Shown here: piece by piece, positions 9,731 to 19,802 of the stretch | Position numbering within the stretch: the stretch's first letter is position 1 | Layout: every line of letters starts with the position of its first letter | Assembly (NCBI RefSeq): GCF_000238775.2 | Contig: NZ_AFEJ02000001.1 | Location: 2,976,001 to 3,040,000 of the forward strand | Reading direction: 5' to 3' | Length of the DNA stretch: 64,000 nucleotides | From: Acaryochloris sp. CCMEE 5410 | GTDB taxonomy: Bacteria; Cyanobacteriota; Cyanobacteriia; Thermosynechococcales; Thermosynechococcaceae | The notes under the pieces: generated by a model | Told to the model about the DNA's origin: nothing | What the model saw: only the letters and a program-made list of their open reading frames with translations | Databases searched by the model: none | Program-made: the position numbers and the translations under genes

Positions 9731-10466
9731 ACTAAATACCTAAAAATACTTATTTATAGTGATTGTGAAAATCTTTCTCTAGGGGAACTATACCGGAAAA
9801 GCCTCGCACTATTTGATGAAATATGAAGCTTGCCCCCTGTCAACGATTCATGAGAATCCATAAACAAAATCATAAGAATTTCTTATGGTTCATTCTTGGT
9901 AAATTCCAAGGATAGATATCTTTTGGGTCCATGTATCGACTTCTTTCAATGGCGTGCATTGGCCAGCGAAAAAGCTCAGAAAACACCTAAAACATTAGAA
10001 TTCAGAGTTCTGAGAAGGCTGCAGTACGACCCACCAATCAAAGATTTTCCAGCAAATAAGGGTGAATAAGTAAATATTTATTACGCATTTTGAATATTTA
10101 TAACCATATAAGTCTTTTTACTCATCTTTGATCATGCGATCCCTGCCAATTCTAGGCACCTTAATTATTGTTAATTACCGGAAAAAGTACGGTCAGGCTT
10201 CTATAATTCACTATTGAGAACTCCATTCCAGATGGCTTTCTACTGCTGCTTCAGCACTCTGTCATTTAAAGAGATTTGTCTGTTGCTAGCGAAATGTAAA
10301 CCTAAGGTGGCGGTTTTATTAAAAAGCTTTGAAGTCTTTATGCTTTAAGCGATTTTGCTGATTTATATGTATTTTTTGCATAGCATCAGCACCATTCTCT
10401 TAGGAATGACACTGCTATCTGGTGAGGATGCTCATTCCTTGCTTGTCCAAAGAGAGGAGAGTCTCA
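9731..10466. other. Long intergenic region upstream of psaA
   Basis: This 736-bp, AT-rich gap separates the divergent Pro/Lys-rich protein gene from psaA and must contain both promoters. A perfect 8-bp inverted repeat with one central base lies at 9871-9887 (CATAAGAATTTCTTATG). I see no open frame of interest. Long leaders are common upstream of cyanobacterial psaAB, but I cannot identify the light-responsive elements with confidence. Confidence 0.6.
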
Positions 10467-12728
10467 ATGACAACTAGCCCAGGTGGGCCAGAGACGAAAG
10501 GCAGAACAGCTGAAGTTGACATCAATCCCGTCAAAGCTTCCTTGGAAGTTGCGGGTAAACCAGGTCACTTTAACAAGAGTCTGTCGAAGGGACCCCAAAC
10601 CACCACTTGGATTTGGAACCTTCATGCTCTAGCTCATGATTTTGATACACAAACTAACGACCTGGAAGAAATTTCCCGCAAAATCTTTAGTGCCCATTTC
10701 GGACACTTAGCAATTGTTTTTGTGTGGATCAGCGGGATGATCTTCCATGCTGCTCGTTTTTCTAACTACTACGCTTGGTTGGCCGATCCACTCGGCAATA
10801 AGCCCAGTGCTCACGTAGTTTGGCCCATTGTTGGCCAAGATATTTTAAATGCAGATGTAGGTAACGGATTCCACGGAATCCAGATTACCTCTGGCCTTTT
10901 TCATATATTGCGTGGAGCTGGAATGACAGCTCCTATTGAACTTTACTCCACTTCTATTGGTGCCTTAGTAGCAGCTGCAGTAACCATGTATGCCGGTTAC
11001 TTCCACTACCACAAGAAGGCTCCAAAGTTGGAGTGGTTCCAAAACGCTGAAGCAACGATTGGTGGTCATCTCATCAACTTGCTTGGCTTGGGTAACTTAG
11101 CGTGGACCGGTCACTTGATCCACGTTTCTTTGCCTATTAACAAAATGCTGGATTCTGGCATGGCTCCAGAAGATATTCCAATTCCACATGAATATCTTTT
11201 GGATAAAGCCTTTATGGCCGATTTATATCCGAGTTTTGCTCAAGGGCTAGCGCCTTATTTCACACTGAATTGGGGTGTTTACTCTGATTTCCTAACCTTC
11301 AAAGGTGGACTAGATCCACAGACTGGTGGGTTATGGATGACAGATATTGCGCACCACCACTTGGCTCTAGCTGTGATGTACATCATTGCTGGTCACATGT
11401 ACCGGACAAACTGGGGCATTGGCCATCACATGAGAGAAATCATGGATGCCCATAAAGGACCGTTCACTGGTGAAGGTCATAAGGGTCTCTATGATGTCTT
11501 AACCACTTCTTGGCATGCTCAGCTCGCCATTAACCTTGCTTGTTGGGGTTCTTTCAGCATTGTTTGTGCCCATCACATGTATGCAATGCCACCCTATCCA
11601 TATCTGGCAACAGATTATGCAACTCAGCTGAATCTGTTCGTTCACCATATGTGGTTAGGTGGTTTCTACATTGTGGGTGGTGCAGCTCACGCTGCTATCT
11701 TCATGGTTCGAGACTATGATCCCGCCATGAACCAGAACAATGTTCTCGATCGGATGCTTCGTCATAGAGACACCATCATTGCTCATCTGAACTGGGTTTG
11801 TTTGTTCCTAGGATTCCATTCCTTCGACCTATATATCCACAATGATGAAATGCGGTCTTTGGGACGTCCTCAGGACATGTTCTCTGATACTGCGATTCAG
11901 CTTCAGCCTATCTTTGCCCAGTGGGTTCAGAACCTGCAAGCAAACGTAGCTGGAACGATTCGGGCTCCCCTTGCTGAAGGTGCAACTAGCTTAGCTTGGG
12001 GTGGTGATCCATTGTTTGTCGGTGGCAAAGTTGCCATGCAACATGTTTCCTTGGGAACAGCCGACTTCATGATCCACCATATTCACGCATTCCAGATTCA
12101 CGTTACTGTCCTCATCCTGCTTAAAGGTGTTCTTTATGCCCGTAGCTCTCGTCTAATTCCAGACAAAGCTAACTTGGGCTTCAGATTCCCTTGCGATGGA
12201 CCTGGTCGGGGTGGTACTTGCCAATCTTCAGGTTGGGACCATGTGTTCTTAGGTCTGTTCTGGATGTACAACTGTATTTCGATTGTTAACTTCCACTTTT
12301 TCTGGAAAATGCAATCGGATGTCTGGGGTTCCGCCAACGCAAGCGGTGGAATAAATTATCTGACAGCAGGTAATTGGGCACAGTCTTCAATCACCATTAA
12401 CGGTTGGTTGCGAGATTTCTTATGGGCCCAATCCGTGCAGGTGATTAACTCCTATGGTTCTGCCCTATCTGCCTACGGAATTCTATTCCTAGGTGCCCAC
12501 TTTATCTGGGCTTTCAGCCTGATGTTCTTGTTCAGTGGTCGTGGCTATTGGCAAGAGCTGATTGAGTCTATTGTTTGGGCTCACAGCAAACTAAAGATTG
12601 CTCCAGCTATCCAACCTCGCGCCATGAGTATTACTCAAGGTCGTGCAGTTGGGCTTGGCCATTACCTCTTAGGTGGAATTGTGACCTCTTGGTCATTCTA
12701 TCTAGCTCGAATTCTCGCATTAGGATAG
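10467..12728 (+). CDS. psaA: Photosystem I P700 apoprotein A1
   Basis: A 753-residue core subunit of photosystem I that, with PsaB, binds the P700 pair, the A0/A1 acceptors and most core chlorophylls in the thylakoid membrane. The FX iron-sulphur ligands lie in [12 protein letters not shown] (Cys576 and Cys585). The P700 His is at GAHFIWAF (His678), Met686 is kept in the A0 region, and the SGRGYWQE phylloquinone region is intact. The ATG at 10467 was chosen over an upstream in-frame ATG at 10422 because it gives the conserved PsaA length and follows AGAGAGGAGA at 10451-10460. A usual NHH motif near residue 200 reads GGH here. It is co-transcribed with psaB 22 bp downstream. Confidence 0.98.
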   Translation: MTTSPGGPETKGRTAEVDINPVKASLEVAGKPGHFNKSLSKGPQTTTWIWNLHALAHDFDTQTNDLEEISRKIFSAHFGHLAIVFVWISGMIFHAARFSNYYAWLADPLGNKPSAHVVWPIVGQDILNADVGNGFHGIQITSGLFHILRGAGMTAPIELYSTSIGALVAAAVTMYAGYFHYHKKAPKLEWFQNAEATIGGHLINLLGLGNLAWTGHLIHVSLPINKMLDSGMAPEDIPIPHEYLLDKAFMADLYPSFAQGLAPYFTLNWGVYSDFLTFKGGLDPQTGGLWMTDIAHHHLALAVMYIIAGHMYRTNWGIGHHMREIMDAHKGPFTGEGHKGLYDVLTTSWHAQLAINLACWGSFSIVCAHHMYAMPPYPYLATDYATQLNLFVHHMWLGGFYIVGGAAHAAIFMVRDYDPAMNQNNVLDRMLRHRDTIIAHLNWVCLFLGFHSFDLYIHNDEMRSLGRPQDMFSDTAIQLQPIFAQWVQNLQANVAGTIRAPLAEGATSLAWGGDPLFVGGKVAMQHVSLGTADFMIHHIHAFQIHVTVLILLKGVLYARSSRLIPDKANLGFRFPCDGPGRGGTCQSSGWDHVFLGLFWMYNCISIVNFHFFWKMQSDVWGSANASGGINYLTAGNWAQSSITINGWLRDFLWAQSVQVINSYGSALSAYGILFLGAHFIWAFSLMFLFSGRGYWQELIESIVWAHSKLKIAPAIQPRAMSITQGRAVGLGHYLLGGIVTSWSFYLARILALG

Positions 12729-12750
12729 GCAAGGAGGACTCTGAAAACTT

Positions 12751-14952
12751 ATGGCTACTAAATTTCCAAGTTTTAGCCAAGACCTTGCCCAAGATCCAAC
12801 CACTCGTCGGATCTGGTACGGAATCGCCACAGTTCATGACTTTGAGACTCATGACGGAATGACGGAGGAAAATCTTTATCAAAAGATTTTCGCAACTCAC
12901 TTCGGCCATCTCTCAATTATTTTCCTCTGGACTGCAGGCCTGCTTTTCCACGTCGCCTGGCAAGGCAACTTTGAACAGTGGATCCAAGATCCACTCACCG
13001 TTCGTCCCATCGCCCACGCGATTTGGGACCCTCATCTGGGTGATGCTGCAACTCAGGCATTCACTCAAGCTGGTGCTTCTGGCCCAGTTGATCTTTGTTA
13101 CTCCGGCGTATATCAGTGGTGGTACACCATCGGTATGCGTACCAATGGAGATCTCTATAGTGGCTCCATCTTCTTGATGGTTGTCGCTGCAGTCATGCTG
13201 TTTGCAGGTTGGCTTCACCTACAACCCAAATTTCGACCCAGCCTAGCCTGGTTTAGAGATGCTGAATCCCAAATGAACCACCACTTAGCGGTTCTTTTTG
13301 GTGCTAGCTCTTTGGGTTGGACAGGTCACTTGATTCACGTTGCCATCCCCGAAGCTCGGGGTCAGCATGTGGGTTGGGATAACTTCCTGTCAACCATGCC
13401 TCACCCTGCTGGTTTAGCACCTTTCTTCACGGGTCGTTGGGCAGTTTATGCTCAAAACCCTGATACTGCTGGCCATATCTTTGGTACTAGCGAAGGGGCA
13501 GGAACCGCCATTCTGACCTTCATGGGTGGCTTCCATCCTCAAACTGAAGCCTTGTGGTTAACAGATATTGCTCACCATCATTTGGCAATTGCTGTTCTCT
13601 ACATCGTCGCAGGCCACATGTACCGCACTCAGTTTGGTATTGGCCACAGCATGAAAGAAATCATGGATGCTCATAGAGATCCATGGTACGGAGCTACATT
13701 GCAAGGTCTGTATGACACTTATAACGAGTCTTTACACTTCCAACTCGCCTTCCACTTGGCTGCGTTAGGGGTAATCACTGAGGTTGTTGCTCAGCACATG
13801 TACTCGTTACCGTCTTATGCGTTTATCTCGCAGGACTATGTGACTCAGGCTGCGCTCTATACCCATCACCAGTACATCGGTGGCTTCCTAGCTCTGGGTG
13901 CTTATGCTCACGGCGGCATCTTCTTCGTTCGGGATTATGATCCTGAGCGCAACAAAGGAAATGCGCTTTCCAGATTGCTTGAGCACAAAGAAGCCATTAT
14001 CTCCCACTTGTCTTGGGTGTCAATGTTCTTGGGCTTCCATACCCTAGACTTGTATGTCCATAACGATGTTGTGGTTGCTTTTGGCACACCTGAAAAGCAA
14101 ATTCTACCTGAGCCAATTTTCGCTGAGTGGGTACAAGCAGCTCACGGCAAATTACTCTTAGGTCTCGACAGTTTATTGTCTAATCCTCAAAGTATTGCTT
14201 CTACTGCCTGGCCTAATTACGGTGATGTTTGGCTACCTGGTTGGCTGGATGCAGTCAATGGTGCAAATACTCCATTCTTGAATATTGGCCCCGGAGACTT
14301 CTTAGTCCACCATGGTATTGCTTTCAGTATCCACGTCACGGTCTTGATTTGTGTTAAAGGCTGCTTAGATGCTCGTGGTTCTAAGCTTATGCCCGACAAG
14401 AAAGACTTTGGCTACAGCTTCCCTTGTGATGGTCCTGGTAGAGGCGGTACTTGCGATATTTCCGCTTGGGACTCCTTCTACTTGGCTACATTCTGGATGC
14501 TCAACACCATTGGTTGGGTCACCTTCTACTTCAACTGGAAACAGTTAAGTGTTTGGTCTGGCAACTTAGCTCAGTTCAATAATGACTCAACGTACCTTAT
14601 GGGATGGCTGAGAGATTATCTCTGGGGTTATTCAGCTCAATTGATTAATGGTTATACACCTTTCGGTGTAAATAGCCTGTCAGTTTGGGCCTGGATCTTC
14701 CTCTTAGGTCACCTCTGCTGGGCGACTGGCTTCTTGTTCTTGATCTCCTGGAGAGGTTATTGGCAAGAGCTGATTGAGACTCTCGTTTGGGCTCACCAGC
14801 GTACTCCCCTCGCCAATTTGGTGATGTGGAAAGACAAGCCTGTTGCTCTATCTATCGTTCAAGGTCGCTTAGTTGGCTTAGTTCACTTTGCGGTCGGCTA
14901 CTTTGTTACCTACGGTGCTTTTGTGATTGGTGCGACAGCTCCACTCGGTTAA
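12751..14952 (+). CDS. psaB: Photosystem I P700 apoprotein A2
   Basis: A 733-residue partner of PsaA. FX ligands are Cys559 and Cys568 in [12 protein letters not shown], and the P700 His is His654 in GHLCWATG. At the position of the Met that normally ligates the A0 chlorophyll on this branch (usual [14 protein letters not shown]), this sequence has Leu662 ([14 protein letters not shown]). Such a change fits a photosystem with a non-chlorophyll or differently ligated A0, as reported for Acaryochloris, which uses pheophytin a. An AAGGAGGA ribosome binding site sits at 12731-12738. The gene is followed by a strong terminator at 14987-15019. Confidence 0.98.
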   Translation: MATKFPSFSQDLAQDPTTRRIWYGIATVHDFETHDGMTEENLYQKIFATHFGHLSIIFLWTAGLLFHVAWQGNFEQWIQDPLTVRPIAHAIWDPHLGDAATQAFTQAGASGPVDLCYSGVYQWWYTIGMRTNGDLYSGSIFLMVVAAVMLFAGWLHLQPKFRPSLAWFRDAESQMNHHLAVLFGASSLGWTGHLIHVAIPEARGQHVGWDNFLSTMPHPAGLAPFFTGRWAVYAQNPDTAGHIFGTSEGAGTAILTFMGGFHPQTEALWLTDIAHHHLAIAVLYIVAGHMYRTQFGIGHSMKEIMDAHRDPWYGATLQGLYDTYNESLHFQLAFHLAALGVITEVVAQHMYSLPSYAFISQDYVTQAALYTHHQYIGGFLALGAYAHGGIFFVRDYDPERNKGNALSRLLEHKEAIISHLSWVSMFLGFHTLDLYVHNDVVVAFGTPEKQILPEPIFAEWVQAAHGKLLLGLDSLLSNPQSIASTAWPNYGDVWLPGWLDAVNGANTPFLNIGPGDFLVHHGIAFSIHVTVLICVKGCLDARGSKLMPDKKDFGYSFPCDGPGRGGTCDISAWDSFYLATFWMLNTIGWVTFYFNWKQLSVWSGNLAQFNNDSTYLMGWLRDYLWGYSAQLINGYTPFGVNSLSVWAWIFLLGHLCWATGFLFLISWRGYWQELIETLVWAHQRTPLANLVMWKDKPVALSIVQGRLVGLVHFAVGYFVTYGAFVIGATAPLG

Positions 14953-14986
14953 AGACCGGCTAGCATATAGCGACGATAAATAGATT

Positions 14987-15019
14987 AATCCCCCCTCAAC
15001 ATAGTGTTGAGGGGGGATT
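14987..15019 (+). terminator. Rho-independent-type terminator after psaB
   Basis: A perfect 14-bp stem (AATCCCCCCTCAAC paired with GTTGAGGGGGGATT) with a 5-base loop ATAGT lies 35 bp after the psaB stop. The following T-run is short (TTT), but the very stable GC stem makes it the likely end of the psaAB transcript. Confidence 0.85.
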
Positions 15020-15162
15020 TCGATTGAAGGGAAAATGCTTATGGATTCATGACAGGCCAGTTGAAGGCTACTGCTTGAATTGTGAATAGCAACTGACGCA
15101 AACTACAATTCTTGATAGACCAGCAAGCTATCAGATCTACCAATCCCATAGCATTAAAAATG

Positions 15163-15453
15163 CTAAGTGGATTGAGTTGAATCTTCTGATACACCAAAAC
15201 TAGCAAGGGCTAGCCCAGCGATTAGAAAGTCGAGAGCTGCTGAACCCAATAACCCAACAATGGATTGCAAGGCTGAATATTTTTCGGTGTAAATATAGAG
15301 GCCGATGTTGGCGACGCCAAATAGGAACCAAGTCAGCCAACTAACCCCTTGGGTTGATCGATCTTTGAAGATGGTGGCCAGCTGAATAATCGTAGCAGCG
15401 GGAATAATAACGGCGGGTAGCCATCCGGCTAATTTAATTAAGGTGGGTGACAT
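15163..15453 (-). CDS. SemiSWEET-type PQ-loop transporter
   Basis: A 96-residue membrane protein with three predicted helices. It has the PQ-loop/SemiSWEET pattern WLPAVIIPAATIIQLATIFK, then QGVSWLTWFLFGVANIGLYIY, then a third helix near the C-terminus. In this family two such three-helix units dimerise to make a sugar or small-solute facilitator; the substrate here is unknown. The start lies 5 bp after the stop of the upstream DM13 lipoprotein gene, so the two are probably one operon. Confidence 0.75.
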   Translation of the reverse strand: MSPTLIKLAGWLPAVIIPAATIIQLATIFKDRSTQGVSWLTWFLFGVANIGLYIYTEKYSALQSIVGLLGSAALDFLIAGLALASFGVSEDSTQST

Positions 15454-15458
15454 AACGG

Positions 15459-15935
15459 TTATCCCTGGCTTTGCGGATCGGTTAATGGGGCATAGCCAAA
15501 CGTAACATTAAACTTCTTACACCAAATCGCAACCGACCGATACTTGGCAAGATCTGCATCTGCAGGGATCTCATACTGTTGCACCCCCTGAATCTCTTTA
15601 AGTTTACTAACCACCTTATAGTCGTCTGGCTCATAAGTTTCTGGCTTTGCATCCTGGTGTAACAAGACAAATAAATCAGGGCCTTGATCGGTTTGAAAGG
15701 CTTGATCTAATTCTAGGAAAGTCTTACCCTCACTGAAGATTAAGGTAGCGCTTCCCTGGGTATTGTAGTTACCTGAGACAAAAGCGCCTTGAGTCAGGAT
15801 ATTGCTGTTTTCGGCTTGGCTCACAGCAGGCTGTGGAGATCCTTGGCCTGTAGGAGTCTCAGAATCTGGGCTACCTGAACATGACATCAGCAGTAAACCG
15901 ACCCAGAATACCTGACCCAAGTATTTCAAGTTCAT
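15459..15935 (-). CDS. DM13-domain lipoprotein
   Basis: A 158-residue exported protein starting at ATG 15935 (MNLKYLGQVFW), with a lipobox-like LLMSCSG placing the lipidated Cys near residue 19. An upstream start at 15995 is possible, but it would bury the signal peptide and lacks the GAAGGGA preceding this ATG. After a Ser/Pro/Gln-rich linker comes a DM13 domain: GAFVSGNYNTQGSATLIF, LDQAFQTDQGPDLFVLL and a Cys in VAIWCKKFNVTFGYAPL. DM13 domains are proposed to take part in redox or electron-transfer reactions at the cell surface; that role is family inference. It precedes the SemiSWEET gene. Confidence 0.75.
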   Translation of the reverse strand: MNLKYLGQVFWVGLLLMSCSGSPDSETPTGQGSPQPAVSQAENSNILTQGAFVSGNYNTQGSATLIFSEGKTFLELDQAFQTDQGPDLFVLLHQDAKPETYEPDDYKVVSKLKEIQGVQQYEIPADADLAKYRSVAIWCKKFNVTFGYAPLTDPQSQG

Positions 15936-16026
15936 CACCGACTTCCCTTCAAAATTGTTTTGTGCCCATAATCCCATAAGGGGTAGAGAAAACACAGACC
16001 TTAAGCCGTAGCTTCAGTAAGACATA

Positions 16027-17499
16027 TTACTCATCAAAGGATTGAGATCCATTGTTTTTGCTCTCTGCAGCCCGAGGGATGGGGACGTCATTTGACTCAT
16101 ACGGCTTGGACACGACAGATAGTTTCGGTTTACTCCGGGTCGGTTGCCGACGACGGGCTGTATTTTCTTCACTGGTATTTTCGGCAATCACCTCATACAG
16201 TAACGCCAATTTATCGGGATCTTTGCCTTTGCGAAGCACTCTTCCTAAGCGCTGTACATATTCTCGGGTGGAGCCGGTTCCTGACAAGACAATGGCAATA
16301 CTCGCTTCTGGCACATCAACGCCTTCATTCAGAACTCGCGAGGCCACTAAGGTGGGATACTCACCAGAGCGAAACCGCTGCAAAATATCATGGCGCTCTT
16401 TGACGGGTGTTTTATGGGTAATAGCTGGGATTAGAAAATCTTGGGAAATGCGATAGACGGTGGCGTTGTCGTCGGTAAAAATTAGGGTCTGTTCAGGGTG
16501 GTGTTGAGCTAAGAGATCGGCAAGGATGCGAAGTTTGCCTTCCGTACCGAATGCGATCGCACGGGCCTGACGATGGGCTAACATGGCTCTTCGTCCTGCT
16601 TTGGAGCGAGCACTTTCACGCACAAACTGCTGCCAACCCTTTAAGCTTCCCAGAAAAATACGGGCAGATTGGAGAAACTGGTTACGGGTTTGAATCAGCT
16701 CGTCATATCGCTCTCGCTCTTGGGCTGAGAGCTTGACCTGGATTTGGACTGTTTTATGTTTAGCTAAGGCGACGCCAGACAGCTCTTCAGCCGTTCGGCG
16801 ATAAACAGTCGGACCAATCAGATTGTCTAACTCTTCATGCTTACCGTCACTTCGCTCTGGCGTTGCGGTTAATCCCAACCGATAGGGAGCAATGGCATAT
16901 TCAGCAATCACCCGATTAAAGCTGCTGGGTAAATGGTGGCATTCGTCGAACACCAGTAGACCATAGCGATTGCCCAGGTTTTCGGCCTGGATAGCGGCAC
17001 TGTCGTAAGTGGAAATCAGGATTGGGGTGCGATCTCGAGACCCACCGCCTAGCAACCCAATCTCCGCATCAGGGAAAGCAGCCACCAAATGGGCATACCA
17101 CTGGTGCATTAAATCCAGCGTTGGGACGGCGATTAACGTACTGCGTTGGGTCGCCTGAATCACCAATTGAGCCAAATAGGTTTTACCGGCGGCAGTCGGC
17201 AAAACCACAACCCCTCGACGGTTCTGCTGCCAAGCCTCTAGCGCCTCTTGCTGATGAAGATAGGGCTCCATTTGCAAACTGGGAGTCAGCTCTAAAGCTT
17301 CATAGGATTTGGCCTGATCCACCAAACGCGGATCAGTGATTTGCGTTGCTGTTAGGAGGGAGCGGTATGCGATCGCAGGCACCCGAAATCGCTCTACCCG
17401 ATCATCCCAGGTGGCATAGTCCAGCCAATCTTTTCCCTTGGGCGGAGGGTGCAAAATCAGCGTGCCGCGATCGTAGGTTAAGGTAGGCTTGCGCGCCAT
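16027..17499 (-). CDS. XPB/Rad25-like superfamily 2 DNA helicase
   Basis: A 490-residue DExH-box ATPase. Counting from MARKPTLTYD, Walker A is LPTAAGKTYLA (about 100-110), the DECH box is about 185-188, and motif III/IV and VI elements follow (LGLTATPERSDGK, LIFTDDNATVY, VASRVLNEGVDVPEA, REYVQRLGRVLRKGKD). The N-terminal segment and ThM-like insertion after TATPERSDGK resemble prokaryotic XPB helicases. A TTG at 17544 would add 15 residues; I prefer ATG 17499 because conservation-like sequence begins there, although no clear ribosome binding site is visible. The likely role is DNA repair or remodelling. Confidence 0.8.
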   Translation of the reverse strand: MARKPTLTYDRGTLILHPPPKGKDWLDYATWDDRVERFRVPAIAYRSLLTATQITDPRLVDQAKSYEALELTPSLQMEPYLHQQEALEAWQQNRRGVVVLPTAAGKTYLAQLVIQATQRSTLIAVPTLDLMHQWYAHLVAAFPDAEIGLLGGGSRDRTPILISTYDSAAIQAENLGNRYGLLVFDECHHLPSSFNRVIAEYAIAPYRLGLTATPERSDGKHEELDNLIGPTVYRRTAEELSGVALAKHKTVQIQVKLSAQERERYDELIQTRNQFLQSARIFLGSLKGWQQFVRESARSKAGRRAMLAHRQARAIAFGTEGKLRILADLLAQHHPEQTLIFTDDNATVYRISQDFLIPAITHKTPVKERHDILQRFRSGEYPTLVASRVLNEGVDVPEASIAIVLSGTGSTREYVQRLGRVLRKGKDPDKLALLYEVIAENTSEENTARRRQPTRSKPKLSVVSKPYESNDVPIPRAAESKNNGSQSFDE

Positions 17500-17656
17500 T
17501 GAAAAAAGCCCAAGTGTGCTGTCGGTTGAGTGCCCTTCTTCCAACTTACCAGGAGAGTATCGGCAACAGCGAGCATCCTTGGTTCGCAGAGGTTACAATC
17601 AGTGAGCAGCGGCACTTAGCAATGAATCCTTTGGTGACCTACTTCTGAGAAACGTT

Positions 17657-18325
17657 ATGACAACTAGCTCACAATCTACTTTCACAGCGGATCAGACCTC
17701 CACTTGGCTCCGAGGTTTAATGACCATTGCTTGGTCTGACGGCAAATTTGATCCTCAGGAACAGTCCCTGATTGAAGAAGTGGTGGCGAATGAGCTAACC
17801 CCTGACCTAGATAACGATTCCTTTAAACCCATCTCCCCAGAAGAGCTGGCCGATGGCTTAGGTGACAATCCCAAAGTAGCCGAAAACTTTTTGCGGACTG
17901 CGGTGATGGTGGCGTTGGCTGATGGGGTCTATTCTAGTTCCGAAGATCAAGTCCTAGAGACCTTTGCCAAGGCGCTGCGAGTACAACTAACTGCCGTTGA
18001 CTCTCTCCGACTCACTCTAGACGGAGAAGCCTTAGATGGTGCACCGAAACCCACTGAAAAACAGCCTCGCGATCCCCTAAAACCCGTTCGCCAGTGGCTG
18101 GATGGATTGGATATTCAAGACCCTGAAGTCGCCCGATTCTTGTGCAAAATGATTCCCTCCCAATGTCCGTTTGAGCGGGATATCACCTTATTTGGCAAAA
18201 AGGTCGTGCATATTCCTCCCATGTGTAAGCTCAACCCCCTCTATGAGCAGCTTGTCGGCCTTCGATTTAAGGCCCTGTCCTATCTTGCCGATGAATGTAA
18301 AGAGGATGTCTCCTCCTACATCTAA
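17657..18325 (+). CDS. TerB-like plus Mo-dependent nitrogenase C-terminal domain protein
   Basis: A 222-residue cytosolic protein. Residues about 12-115 are an all-helical TerB-like region (LRGLMTIAWSDGKFDPQE, repeated as TAVMVALADGVYSSSEDQ). Residues about 140-220 match the small domain named after the Mo-dependent nitrogenase C-terminus (VRQWLDGLDIQDPEVARF, IPSQCPFERDITLFG, HIPPMCKLNPLYEQLVGLRF, LADEC). No nitrogenase genes are present, and the domain occurs widely in cyanobacteria as a stand-alone unit of unknown function. Confidence 0.75.
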   Translation: MTTSSQSTFTADQTSTWLRGLMTIAWSDGKFDPQEQSLIEEVVANELTPDLDNDSFKPISPEELADGLGDNPKVAENFLRTAVMVALADGVYSSSEDQVLETFAKALRVQLTAVDSLRLTLDGEALDGAPKPTEKQPRDPLKPVRQWLDGLDIQDPEVARFLCKMIPSQCPFERDITLFGKKVVHIPPMCKLNPLYEQLVGLRFKALSYLADECKEDVSSYI

Positions 18326-18410
18326 CGGTTGGTAAAACTTGTAAACCTGTTGATCGACTGCATCTGAGAGCGCGTATAGTGAAAAACGCGTACCCCTTAG
18401 GAGATCTGAG

Positions 18411-19520
18411 ATGAAGGTCAAAGCAGCGGTGGCCCAAGCAGCCGGACAGCCCCTCAGCATTGAGACCGTGGATTTAGAAGGCCCTCAAGCTGGGGAAGTC
18501 CTAGTAGAGATAAAGGCGACGGGGGTTTGCCATACCGATGCTTATACCTTGTCGGGTGCGGATCCAGAAGGATTGTTCCCTGCCATCCTGGGGCATGAAG
18601 GCGCAGGTGTGGTCGTTGAGGTGGGGCCTGAGGTTAAATCCCTTAAGCCTGGCGATCATGTGATTCCGCTCTATGTACCCGAGTGCCGAACCTGTGAATA
18701 TTGCTTGAGTGGCAAAACCAACTTATGTCAGGCGATTCGCTCTACCCAGGGCAAAGGGGTGATGCCCAATGGCTCTAGCCGCTTTTCTTTGGGCAATGAT
18801 TCGTTATTTCACTATATGGGTACCTCCACTTTTGCCAACTACACCGTGGTACCTGAAATTTCACTCGCCAAAATTCGCAAAGATGCTCCCTTTGATAAGG
18901 TCTGTTTGATTGGCTGTGGAGTCACTACAGGCATCGGAGCTGTGATCAATACAGCCAAAGTAGAGCCGGGGGCCAATGTGGTCGTCTTTGGCTTAGGGGG
19001 TATTGGTCTCAACGTAATTCAAGCGGCCCGCTTAGTGGGAGCCAATATGATTGTTGGGGTTGATCTCAATCCCGCCAAGCGGCCTCTAGCCGAGAAATTG
19101 GGCATGACTCACTTCGTAAACCCCAAAGAGGTAGAAGGAGATTTAGTCCCCTATTTGGTCGATCTAACCAAAGGCGGTGCTGATTATAGCTTTGAGTGTA
19201 TTGGCAATGTCGAGGTGATGCGCCAAGCCCTAGAATGCTGCCACAAAGGCTGGGGGGAAAGCATCATTATTGGGGTTGCTGGTGCGGGCCAAGAAATTAG
19301 TACCCGCCCCTTCCAGTTAGTCACCGGACGAGTTTGGAAAGGTACAGCATTTGGTGGGGCTAAGGGACGCACGGATGTGCCTAAGATTGTCGATTGGTAT
19401 ATGGATGGCAAGATCGATATCGATTCTTTAGTCACCCACACCATGCCCCTAGAAAAAATCAACGATGCCTTTGACTTAATGCATAAAGGCGAATCTATTC
19501 GGAGCGTCATCAATTTCTAA
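18411..19520 (+). CDS. frmA: S-(hydroxymethyl)glutathione dehydrogenase / class III alcohol dehydrogenase
   Basis: A 369-residue zinc-dependent medium-chain dehydrogenase that oxidises the glutathione adduct of formaldehyde and can also act in S-nitrosoglutathione reduction. Catalytic zinc ligands are visible at Cys40 and His62 ([19 protein letters not shown]) and in [10 protein letters not shown]. The structural zinc cysteines are at 92, 95, 98 and 106 ([16 protein letters not shown]). The NAD-binding glycine motif is [15 protein letters not shown]. Length is normal for the class III enzyme. It appears to be transcribed alone. Confidence 0.93.
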   Translation: MKVKAAVAQAAGQPLSIETVDLEGPQAGEVLVEIKATGVCHTDAYTLSGADPEGLFPAILGHEGAGVVVEVGPEVKSLKPGDHVIPLYVPECRTCEYCLSGKTNLCQAIRSTQGKGVMPNGSSRFSLGNDSLFHYMGTSTFANYTVVPEISLAKIRKDAPFDKVCLIGCGVTTGIGAVINTAKVEPGANVVVFGLGGIGLNVIQAARLVGANMIVGVDLNPAKRPLAEKLGMTHFVNPKEVEGDLVPYLVDLTKGGADYSFECIGNVEVMRQALECCHKGWGESIIIGVAGAGQEISTRPFQLVTGRVWKGTAFGGAKGRTDVPKIVDWYMDGKIDIDSLVTHTMPLEKINDAFDLMHKGESIRSVINF

Positions 19521-19636
19521 GGTGCTGTTGAGCATTGGAATCTTCTGTTTATAAAGCATGACTTGATTAAAGCTGCTGATACATCGCTCTTAGCGGAGGT
19601 AATAGGGGATGAGGCTGCACTTAAGGATGTACCCTC

Positions 19637-19717
19637 AGTGAACAGTAAGGTGGCTGACGGTGCTGTTCACTTAGGATGACGGACATTCCATGCATAATCA
19701 CATTAAATGTGAATGCA
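19637..19717. repeat. Two small inverted repeats between frmA and the ISKra4 element
   Basis: A perfect 9-bp inverted repeat (AGTGAACAG at 19637-19645, CTGTTCACT at 19663-19671) is followed by a 15-base palindrome TCACATTAAATGTGA at 19698-19712, flanked by TGCAT and ATGCA. Neither has a following T-run. They could be a weak frmA transcript end, an old mobile-element end or a protein-binding site. The rest of the 280-bp gap from 19521 holds nothing I recognise. Confidence 0.4.
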
Positions 19718-19802
19718 GCCTCAGCGTCGACAGCGGCAATCGATTAACAAAATTCTTTTCGCTCTTCAGTCACGATACCAGCTTCACGACAGTTGGTTTT
19801 CT

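Noticed and set aside
10422-10466. Upstream ATG for psaA giving 15 extra residues
   Set aside because: The extra residues are not PsaA-like, and a strong ribosome binding site lies inside them just before ATG 10467.
17657-18325. Nitrogenase subunit
   Set aside because: Only the small C-terminal domain named after Mo-dependent nitrogenase is present; there are no cofactor-binding nif signatures or nif genes nearby.
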